Origin: Aplectana chamaeleonis
Taxonomy: Eukaryota; Nematoda; Chromadorea; Rhabditida; Cosmocercidae
Length of the DNA: 64,000 nucleotides
Reading direction: 5' to 3'
Assembly (NCBI GenBank): GCA_029168955.1
Contig: JAPDOI010000107.1
Coordinates: 806,001-870,000, forward strand
Made by a program: the position numbers and the translations under genes. Shown here piece by piece: positions 56,290 to 64,000 of this stretch; the first letter of the stretch is position 1, and each line of letters starts with the position of its first letter. The notes under the pieces were generated by a model. The model was not told where the DNA came from, made no database searches, and saw only the letters and a list, made by a program, of their open reading frames with translations.

Positions 56290-57605
56290 CCCCCGAGGAA
56301 ATTTTTAGGGTGTTTTGAAAAAAAAATCCGGATTCGGCTCAAAACTTGTATGCAGGGGTAGTCTAGGGTGCTGAGCTCGAATCTGGAGTCCGTTTGTCAG
56401 AATTGTGAAGTTTACTGTAGGTTACGGTAGGTACCATGCCAGGGAGGGGGCAAATTCTCCCTTACTATTTGAAAATCGAACGTTAAATTAAAAATAAAAT
56501 TAAAGGAAGTTGAATTCGTATTCACCACCCCGAATAGCCTCCTCACACAAGTTTTGAGTCAAATCCGAGGCTTTGACCAACTACCGTAAGCTCACCATAA
56601 TCCACCGTGAGTTACTTAAAGGCAGCATACACGCTTGTAAACGTGTTTGAGGTAACTACGGAAATAGAATCTTATGGCTCACAACACGACACCTACGCTT
56701 TTTGAAGCGTCAAAAACGACCCGCAATGTCTCTACATGAGTAAGAAGTTGGCCCCGCCCCTGTTTATACATCGACAACGGTGGGAGTGGCCCAGTGCTCC
56801 TGTTTTGGAGGAGAACAGCAAATGAAGGGGGCGGGGCCAACTTCTTAATCGTGTAGCGGCATTGTGTGTGGGTCGTTTTTGACGCTTCAAAATACGTAGG
56901 CGTTGTGTTCTGAGCCATGCCGTTCTATATCCGTAGTTATCTCGAACACGTTTACGAGCGTGTATGCTGTCTTTAAAATCGATAAACGGATTTCAGATCC
57001 GTTTTCAGCACTCCAAATAAACAAATCAACAATATAATACGGAACAAATTGAGCATTATCTGTCGTAGCCCTCCGGAAATCGTCAGAAGTCGCGATTTGC
57101 CATCAAATTTCCCCCCGATGGGAAGCATCGAACGAATCAAGTAGAAAACTTCGGGGAAATCGACAAATAGACCCCAGATTCGTGATCAGCGCCCCAAATA
57201 ACCCACCTAGGAGGATTTAAAGTCAAATCTGGAAAATTTTTTTTACGCTTTCAGGGCATTGTATTTGGCATGAATAAACGTCCAACCGGATATCCTTTCA
57301 AGTTCAAAACGCTAGTAGTTTGGGCATAGTTTGGAAAATCCGCTTTCTCCCAAACTTCGCTCAGGTAACTTGTTTTGGGCGCTGAACCCAATTATAAAGT
57401 ACGTTTCCGGATTTTCCAAACACTAATGCGCGTTTTGGAAGGTACAATAGGTACGAAAATCTGGCGAAAAACGCCTATAGCTTGTTTTCACAGGAGGTTT
57501 AGGCAGCTGCAAAGATCACAATCGGATTCTACGTCAAAATACGGCTCTTTGAAGAGGAATACAATTCATCCACAATAGAAAGGCTGACTAGTAGTAGTTC
57601 CCTTG
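56290..57605. repeat. R1 dispersed repeat, copy f, split by T23
   Basis: It follows copy c in order: 'caaaacttgtatgcaggggt', 'gaatctggagtccgtttgtc', and 'agattcgtgatcagcgcccc'. It ends near 'cccttgttagaag'. R1 continues on both sides of T23. Confidence 0.65.
56620..56972. mobile_element. TTAA element T23, AGGCAGCATACACG sub-family
   Basis: It begins AGGCAGCATACACGCTTGTA and ends ACGAGCGTGTATGCTGTCT, with TTAA at 56616-56619 and 56973-56976. It is palindromic and a shorter relative of T11 ('gttggccccgcccctgttta'). Confidence 0.9.
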
Positions 57606-58545
57606 TTAGAAGAAATAGTGGTAACCAGCTTGAAGCCCCAAATAGGGGAAAAATCAAGTGTTCAGTCCACAGCAACGGAAAAGAGGCGGTTTCGTATTTC
57701 CATTAAGCATATTGTAGTTTGCACCATAATCGACGGCAAAGTTGTAATTTTCTCCTGAATTTTACAGAGGAAACTTCAGGAATTGTGAAAAACGCTGAGC
57801 TTTCCTTCCTTACACAAAAACATTACCAATACACCTAAAGTATTTATCATTAATATACGCATTAAAAACAAGAAAAAATCCATTCTTTCTCTGTTCATTC
57901 CATTTTTTGTGTTTTTTTTTTAAATTTTCGCGTTGTTGCTGCGTGTATCTTTGACAAACACTTCAGGTGTATTGATAATGTGTGGTGAGAGGGGAAACTT
58001 ACCGTTTCTCAGCATTCCTGGTGTTTCTCCTCAAAAATCAGAAAGAAATACAGCTTTGCCGTCGAATATGACGCAGCCTACACTATGTTTAGTGGAAATA
58101 CGCAACCTCACAGCAACCTTTTCCACCGCTGCAGACGGTATGTATTCGGAAACAACTTGAAATCTGCGAGAATTATTTCCAGGATAGTGAAGATGTTATG
58201 TTTAGATGTTAAGTTGCAAAATAGAAGTTACCCTGGACTTGAGAAAAGTGAACGAGTGGCATTTAAGATATGCAAGAGTGACGTTTAGTTTACCTGTACT
58301 GTTTGTACTTATACTGTACTTCATTCGCGTTGTTCATGGTGGAAGGGAAGTTGATGAGCATCAACCTCTGAATGGAGAAAGCAAGAGAGCAGAAGAGCAG
58401 AAACATCTTCAACACGGCGACGTGAAAAATCAACAAGTTCTCAACGACAGACCTGAAAAACGCCCGGGCAAAGAACACGATCCGAAGGCAGGAGAACCTG
58501 CAGGGGATACTACATGTATCTAAGGGGACTGCGAACTTGTCCAAC
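57606..58545. other. Unassigned stretch upstream of the TMBIM pseudogene
   Basis: It contains the short frame at 58206. T-rich tracts near 57905-57925 precede 'ttcag', a possible old acceptor site. Nothing else was recognised. Confidence 0.35.
58206..58523 (+). CDS. Unrecognised 105-aa open frame beside the TMBIM pseudogene
   Basis: A hydrophobic segment (residues about 25-45, FSLPVLFVLILYFIRVVHG) is followed by a charged, Glu/Lys/His-rich tail to TAA. This looks like a membrane-anchored or secreted peptide, or the decayed N-terminal part of the neighbouring pseudogene, which starts 22 bp downstream in another frame. Neither is proven. Confidence 0.25.
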   Translation: MLSCKIEVTLDLRKVNEWHLRYARVTFSLPVLFVLILYFIRVVHGGREVDEHQPLNGESKRAEEQKHLQHGDVKNQQVLNDRPEKRPGKEHDPKAGEPAGDTTCI

Positions 58546-59156
58546 ATGGCATTCGGCGAGGATTCAATCAGACGTGCCTTTGTACGAAAGGTGTTCATTA
58601 TTGCGACTGTCATGCAATAAGTCAATTTTGTGATGAATGCTCCTGTAATCTTCAGCAAGAAAGTTAGACAGTTTTTTCGGGATCATTGGTGGATACAAAT
58701 AATAGCATATGGGGTCTTCCTCGGAGCCTATATTGCTCTGGCATGTTGCCGTGTGGTGGGGAGATCTTTTCCGTGGAACTATATTCTCCTAGGTGTTTTT
58801 ACGCTCGCTGCTGGAGTCTCTGCGATGGCGTTATGTGCGGCAGTCGGGCCGCAGGCGGTTGGTTTGACACTGGTCACAACCACTGTCTCATGTGCTGGCA
58901 TTATCCTGATTGCCTCCTGTTGTCCATGTGATATCACTGGTTGCATATTTCTTATTGCTGCTGCGAGTATGGGTGTGTTCATTTTTGCAATAGCTGTGGC
59001 GATTACTAGTATCTTTGTGTATATCGAGGTGCTGCACACCATACTCTCATGAAACATCTGAGCCTTATTCATGGTTTATCTAGCATATGATACCCAGATG
59101 GTCTTGAGTGGACGCAAGATATGAGATTTCTCCTGAGGATTATGTGCATGCAGCAC
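58546..59156 (+). pseudogene. TMBIM / Lifeguard (Bax-inhibitor-1 superfamily) pseudogene
   Basis: The family encodes multi-pass membrane proteins of the ER, Golgi or plasma membrane that modulate calcium and cell death. One frame reads FGEDSIRRAFVRKVF (the conserved N-terminal motif before the first helix), then TAA at 58618-58620, then WWIQIIAYGVFLGAYIALACC, FPWNYILLGVFTLAAG and further hydrophobic segments to 59049. TGA at 59050 and TGA at 59059 follow, still in frame with ALFMVYLAYDTQMV (AYDTQ is a family hallmark, 59083-59097). A one-base insertion after 59118 shifts the frame to YEISPEDYVHAA. The last membrane segments are missing. Three stops and a frameshift in conserved exon sequence make a functional gene unlikely. 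Confidence 0.85.
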
Positions 59157-59453
59157 CAGGCTACGGCGCGAGGTGTGATACAACCCAACATTGGTCCGAC
59201 CCCCCACCCAAGTCAAGCGATTTGCTCAGCCCCCCCCCCCCGCGAGGAAGGGAAAAAGAGATGGCGACGATCGTGGGGGGAGGTCCTCACTTCGCAATCT
59301 TTTATAGTAAACATATTTTTAGATCAAGACTACAATATTTATTGAATCAATAAATCCTAGTAATACAATAAGTATTACCCACGAAAGCGAACAAAAACAA
59401 CTCTCCTGCGAAAATGACACCAAATGTTTGTTCAATACCTGAACATTGATTAG
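59157..59453. other. Unassigned, with C-rich tracts
   Basis: C-rich runs (59199-59215, 59230-59241) resemble those near 63217-63312 ('ggtccgaccccccatcccac'). No gene was recognised. Confidence 0.3.
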
Positions 59454-60234
59454 TGCCCTGAGGACACATAGGTGCGGTTTTGGGCATGGAAACCACGTTT
59501 AGTAATTGGCTGCTCAGATGTGAAAACGCACCCCAAATTTCATGGCCACAGCTTTAAGCACAACAGCGCTACATAGGGTGGGCGGAGCCTATTTTCATGC
59601 CCTGAGGGTTTATGGGTGCGGCAGCTTTAAGCCGAACAGCGCTACAGGGATGGGGTCCATGAAAAAATCGATAGCTGTGAAATATGGCAATTACAAGTAT
59701 TTAACGAAATTTTAATTAGGGAGTTTCGCGTTGCTACAACGTGCGGAAAACCTAGTCACAGACCCAAGTAGTTGATTTCATTCTTTTAACCGATTAAAAA
59801 CGGTCTTTCAAGACTCATTTTTAGGTGTGATGCTATCGATGATATCACACCTAGTTTGTATGGATTTAGGTGTTATATAATCGATTGTATCACACCTAAA
59901 AATGGGTCTTCAAAGACCGTTTTAAACCGGTTTAAAGAATGAAATCTATTTCTTGGGCCCGTGACTAGGTTTTCCGCACTTTGTAGCAACGCGAAACTCC
60001 CTAATTCGAAGTTCGTTAAATACTTATAGTTATTTCACAGCTATCGATTTTTTCATGGACCCCACCCTATGTACCGCTGTTCGGCTTGAAGCTGTGGCCA
60101 TGAAATTCTGGGAGCGTTTTCATATACGGATAGACAATCATTATACGTAGTTTTCTTGCCCAAAACCGCACCTATGTGCCCCAGGGGATGAAAACAGGCT
60201 CCGCCCACCCTATGTACTATAGTTGTGCTCGAAT

Positions 60235-60515
60235 ATTCGCAATCCAATAAACATTCCAATAAATTATTCGATTATTTATTCGATTATCGAGTAATCGAAA
60301 AATCCCGATTTTCGATTATTATTCGAAATCGACTATCGAAAAAAGCGGATATTCGATCGTTATTCGAAATCGACTATCGAAAAACCTCATATTCGATTAT
60401 TATTCGAAATCGACTATCGAAAATACCAGGTATTCGATTATTATTCGAAATCGACTATCGACACTGACAATTATTCGAACATATTCGATCTTCGAATATA
60501 TTCGAATAATCTAAC
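60235..60515. repeat. ATTCGAATA-type low-complexity repeat, left flank
   Basis: A roughly 60-bp unit 'attcgattattattcgaaat' with 'cgactatcgaaa' repeats about four times. It is the left subterminal part of the 2-kb element. Confidence 0.85.
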
Positions 60516-60777
60516 ACAGCCATTACCGGATCCTACACAGAAATTTTTCGAAGGGCCAGTGCACCAGCACTAGTGTGAGTCAGGGCTGAGCGTAACTGAA
60601 ATTTTGAATTGCGCAAATCGTAATTTTCAAATCCTCGTAACTCGTTATTCGTAACTGATGAGTAATTAGCTCAAACACAGCCTCAAGCCTCATTAAACAT
60701 GGAAACGCCTCAACTTCCGAGTGATGATATGTGTTTCAAAATAAATCTGTTTCCGACGAGTACCAGAAAAAGTGCTT

Positions 60778-60965
60778 TCATCCGAGCGAATCTCTGGTCC
60801 GCAATCGCAGACACCCGCCGCGACACGATGAAAATACTGGTGGGACCATGTATTCCCGGCACGATCAACCTTCGTCCCAGCACGACTTCATCGCATTACG
60901 TGCTGCAACAGCGTTTGTCCACAATTGCGGGCCGGAATTTTCTTCTGCTAAGGGCAATACTGGTC
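60778..60965. mobile_element. M family inverted-repeat element, copy 4
   Basis: It contains 'ctggtccgcaatcgcagaca' and, inverted, 'caattgcgggccggaatttt', with 'acgtgctgcaacagcg' further in. It is nested in the 2-kb element. Confidence 0.65.
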
Positions 60966-61549
60966 GAAAGTGTGAATCGTCTTCTATCCAACGCTTTTTT
61001 TTGGTTTTCAGCAAAACTTGGCGGTTTCCAGAGTTGAAACGGAAATTTGATGGAGATCCAGGGTACCGACTGACCATTTATCAGTAGCCAAAGCTAAAGC
61101 CGCGAAAATTGGTAAGGCAGTCGAATCCACGACATATGCGCTAGATCAAAATGAGCACAAGATTTTTCAATAGAGCGAGATTTGTATATCTTTTCCCAAC
61201 TTTTGACAAGGTGCTTCTATGACTGTCAACGATGGCTAATTTGGATTTTGTTCTTTTTTTATCGATTTTTGGAAACGAAATAAAAACGAATAGGTGGAAA
61301 AATGAGCAATACTCAAAGGGAAGGAGTAAATATCAAATAGCAGCAAGTTTTGCGGCTCATACTCGTTAGGGCAGCAAATGTCGAAGTAACAAATTCACGA
61401 AAAGCGAAAAAAAGCTAGGAATCACGCCTAATCCAGAAATTCCGCGAACACTATCCCCAACTCAGACAGTAGCACTGATGGAATTGCTGGCGCCTGGCGG
61501 GCCGAACAACTCCCATCTCGCTATACGACCGCTATCGTTCTAGGAGAAA

Positions 61550-61800
61550 GCGCGTAATTCCGAATGTATCGCGCCTCTTCACTGTGGAAACCCAGCGAAG
61601 ACGCGACGCGACGTAGCGTGATCGAGATGTAGACTGATTATAACATCGCGTCGCGACGCGAATGAACTCTGAACGGGGTCTAACGAAACGCCCGCTCGTG
61701 ACGCGCTGGCGTTGTATGAATAGAACCGCCGTGGGTGGCATCAGGCAGCCGCTAGTGTAGAAACGATGCTTATCGATTTTGCGTGCCACCACTCATGAAC
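61550..61800. repeat. Fragments related to other small elements
   Basis: 'cgacgcgacgtagcgtgatc' and 'acatcgcgtcgcgacgcgaa' form an inverted pair. 'gacgcgctggcgttgtatga' resembles the 35307 element. Confidence 0.4.
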
Positions 61801-61846
61801 CCTGCCTGAGCGGAATATTGGAAATATTGAGCAGTTCAAAAGCTTT

Positions 61847-61956
61847 CGATGCCATTCTTAAAAACTACCTCTTCAAAGTAGTAGCGTCGCAAAACTCTTC
61901 GATGCCAGACTTAAAAACTGCCTCTTCAAAGCAGTAGCGTCGCAGAACTCTGAATT
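61847..61956. repeat. Direct duplication of about 55 bp
   Basis: 'cgatgccattcttaaaaact' and 'cgatgccagacttaaaaact' begin two consecutive near-identical units that each contain 'cctcttcaaag' and 'agtagcgtcgca'. Confidence 0.8.
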
Positions 61957-61974
61957 CGGTTGGCCCGTAGTTAA

Positions 61975-62235
61975 ATTAATTCATTTATTCGAAATTATTC
62001 GATTTTCGATATTCATTCATTCGAAATAGAGAATCGAATATATTCATTCATTCGTTCATTCGAAAAATTTAAAGTCGAATATATTCATTCATTCGTTTAT
62101 TCGAAAAATTTGGAGTCGAATATATTCATTCATTCGTTTATTCGAAAAATTTGAAGTCGAATTTATTCATTCATTCATTTATTCGAAAATGTTGAAGTCG
62201 AATATATTCATTCATTCATTCATTCGGTCCGTTTA
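61975..62235. repeat. ATTCATTCATTCG-type repeat, right flank
   Basis: A unit of about 55 bp, 'gtcgaatatattcattcatt' with 'cgtttattcgaaaaatttga', repeats four to five times. It is the right subterminal part of the 2-kb element. Confidence 0.85.
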
Positions 62236-62383
62236 GTCAAAAAGCACAACTATACTATGTACCACTGTTCGGCTTGAAGCCGTGGCCATTAAATTCTGGG
62301 TGCGCTTTCGCATACGGATAGCCATAGATATTTACTAAATGTGGGTTCCGCGTTCGCAACCGCACTTATGTGCCCTCACGGCA

Positions 62384-62682
62384 TAAAAATCCTATGCTTC
62401 AGGCGATATCGCATCTTGGACAAGAGTCAATTTCGTGGAGTAAATTGCAAGAGATATAACAGTGAACAATCCTTTTCTCAAACAGTCAACAATCCATTAT
62501 TTCTCAGGATTGCGCAATTTTTTACCTTTAGCGGGATCGAACCTGTGAATCCCAAATTGCCTAAAAATGCATCTTCGGTTACGAAATTCTAGAACATCTG
62601 TGTCATTTCGTTGACAGGATAGCCCGCTTGTAATTACCTCGATGAAAGTGAGTACTCAGCACCACCGCTGCTGATATATCCA
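62384..62682. other. Unassigned stretch
   Basis: The 83-aa frame at 62341-62592 has no family resemblance, and I see no element end. Confidence 0.3.
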
Positions 62683-62683
62683 G

Positions 62684-62887
62684 GGGCGGCATGTATGAAC
62701 GCAGCGAACGGTGTCAGGGAGCCGCTCCGCGTGCCATGCGCGCAGCGTCGAGCAACGGGGCGGCCCCGAATTTCGTGGCGTGTATTGATGTGCCTGATTT
62801 TCGGGGCCGCCCCGTTGCTTGACGCTGCGCGCATGGCACGCGGAGCGGCTCCCTGACACCGTTCGCTGCGTTCATGCATGCCGCCCC
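62684..62887. repeat. Near-perfect G+C-rich hairpin P7
   Basis: The arms 62684-62770 and 62800-62887 are almost perfectly complementary ('gcgaacggtgtcagggagcc' against 'ggctccctgacaccgttcgc'), with a 29-bp loop. Such little decay suggests a young element or strong constraint. Confidence 0.88.
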
Positions 62888-63962
62888 AGGAGCGCATTGG
62901 CGACACACTTTACCTGGCCAAAACTCCTCCATGTTAGAGTCATTAACGATGGTCATACTACTGCCGTCTATTGTCTTGCATGCTTTATCACCAGTGAATT
63001 GTAGGCTGTTTTCTTGTGTGTTCCTGCCTTATTTTTACATCTCCATTTCATTTCTTGCCTCATTTGTTTTTTTTTCGCAGTTGTTTCTCACCATTCAGTC
63101 TTTTTCAAACTCCTGTCTCATTTTGCTCTCTCAGTATGATCTCCAGTTTTATTTTGACCTTTTATTGTGATCTCATTTTGCCGTCATTTTTTATACTAAC
63201 GGTATGGTTCTCAACCCCCCCCGTCCTGATAGAAGTCCATCTTCGTTCTTGGTGATGGAAGGTCCGACCCCCCATCCCACCGGTTGTCGACGGGTACGAC
63301 CCCCCCCCCTCTGTGATACATCACACCTCACGCCGAACCCTGTGCAGCACTGATGTTGTTAGTGGACATATTTGAGATTTTCATGTCATTTACATCACTC
63401 TTCGGCAACTGGAAAGAGAGGAGAGCGCCCAAAGGAGGTATTATTAGAGAACTTACAATTAACTGTATTCGTTAAATACGAAATGTGTATCATACGTATG
63501 CATACAATCGCCGGGTCCGACCCCAGCTCGGACGGGGTCCATCCCCAGATTTCTGTCGGGTCGGACCTTTCAGCATTGTTCCTCCACGTAGTCCCAAGTG
63601 AGAAGACATGGGGGGAGAATGAATTTAACTTTTCCCCCACGTCGTCTCAGTTGGAAGAAGGGAGGGGCAAAAACGGTGAGGGGTTCGACCCGACAGAAAT
63701 CTGCAGTCCGACCCATTGAGTTTCTGAGTATGCAAACATACTAGACTGCCCTTAAATTATGAGGTCTTAAAAAGCAGAAGCGGAGCTTCCTTGGGATCTA
63801 CTCACATAAGTACTGCGGTACTGCGGTAGGCATGAAACATCGAAAAGCTTCGAGGATGAATAAAGCTAATTATGTGCTTGACTCCAGTCGGTTCTCGGAA
63901 ATCCCATTCAAACTTCACTGGTAGGAAACAATCCAAAAACACATTCAATTTGAATTACTGCC
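62888..63962. other. Unassigned terminal stretch
   Basis: T-rich sequence (63010-63190) is followed by C-rich tracts (63217-63312) and by 'gacccgacagaaatctg' near 63686, whose inverse 'agatttctgtcgggtc' lies at 63548. This hints at another inverted-repeat element at about 63500-63720. No gene was recognised. Confidence 0.35.
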
Positions 63963-64000
63963 GTTATCGGAGCGAAATTCCGGTCCCCTCTTGCGGACAA
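63963..64000. mobile_element. M family element, copy 5, cut by the window end
   Basis: 'tatcggagcgaaattccggt' followed by 'cttgcggacaa' matches the left arm of the M elements at 22548 and 45138. Confidence 0.6.

Larger units (their letters stand above)
60218..62254. mobile_element. 2-kb TATAGTTGT element with perfect 8-bp target duplication
   Basis: It begins TATAGTTGTGCTCGAATATT and ends AAAAAGCACAACTATA. CTATGTAC stands on both sides (60210-60217 and 62255-62262). Removing it restores the P10 repeat arm. The outer 200-300 bp on each side are ATTCGAATA and TTCATTCATTCG low-complexity repeats. The inside holds an M element and other fragments. It has the same ends as the 501-bp element at 8825, so the two are size variants of one hAT-like family. 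Confidence 0.88.
59454..62382. mobile_element. Palindromic element P10, split by a 2-kb element
   Basis: The left end TGCCCTGAGGACACATAGGT and the right end, inverted, TGCCGTGAGGGCACATAAGT continue as inverted repeats ('gcacccagaatttaatggcc' type phrases). Each arm is internally duplicated. The centre is a second palindrome (about 59710-60010) with 'gtttcgcgttgctac' and 'aggtgtgatgctatcgatga'. Without the insertion at 60218-62254 it would be about 0.9 kb. Confidence 0.7.

Noticed and set aside
58630..59052. Intact 140-aa TMBIM protein starting at an alternative start codon
   Set aside because: The start is GTG after an in-frame stop, and clear family sequence lies both upstream of that stop and downstream of two more; it is a fragment.
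62684..62887. Assembly artefact from an inverted join
   Set aside because: It has a distinct 29-bp loop and real mismatches between arms, and other palindromes of the same type occur throughout the window.

Overview
The window looks like repeat-dense intergenic DNA of a nematode. It contains no intact host gene that I can recognise. The nematode assignment rests on the element types: an RTE retrotransposon, a Penelope-like element, a Tc3-like transposon, a mariner remnant, and very many short inverted-repeat elements. The two retroelement proteins resemble families I associate with strongylid (hookworm-group) worms. That finer placement is inference, because no database was searched. No rRNA, intact tRNA, CRISPR, operon or bacterial signal was seen.

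The dominant component is one group of non-autonomous DNA elements that sit at TTAA and begin AGGC. At least 22 copies or partial copies were placed. Sub-families begin AGGCAGTGTTCACG, AGGCAGTGGTCACG, AGGCAGCATACACG, AGGCATCGTACGCG, AGGCGGCAGACACG and AGGCACAGTACACC. They are mostly 340-580 bp. Several are chained head to tail with one shared TTAA at each junction (9454-11506, 27032-28500).

Region by region: 1-7500 holds TTAA element T1, a long-TIR repeat (R1), a 0.68-kb foldback and a 42-bp minisatellite. 7518-11689 is a dead Tc3-like transposon split by a 0.5-kb element at its transposase start codon and by four chained TTAA elements in its right terminal repeat. 11700-14340 is a 5'-truncated RTE retrotransposon. 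15-23 kb is R1 copies, TTAA elements and palindromes. 23365-25080 is a dead Penelope-like element split by a TTAA element. 26.7 kb is a CA microsatellite. 27-28.5 kb is a three-element TTAA chain. 30.2-31.3 kb is a 1.09-kb inverted-repeat element. 31.9-40.4 kb is mixed TTAA, TWA-flanked and R1 elements. 42.5-47.3 kb has two foldbacks, a hAT-like element with an inner TA-flanked element, and a mariner remnant. 47.8-51.5 kb has a TTA-flanked element and a TTAA element. 51.7-55.3 kb is a complex tandem and foldback array. 56.3-57.6 kb is R1 with a TTAA element. 58.5-59.2 kb is a TMBIM/Lifeguard-family pseudogene. 59.4-62.4 kb is a palindromic element carrying a 2-kb element with a perfect 8-bp target duplication. 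The last 1.6 kb is mostly unassigned.

The elements form a relative chronology. R1 and the foldbacks are oldest, because other elements sit inside them. The Tc3-like, Penelope-like and RTE copies are intermediate. The TTAA elements are among the latest. Interrupted reading frames and interrupted repeats act as natural empty sites and show directly what each element duplicated on insertion.
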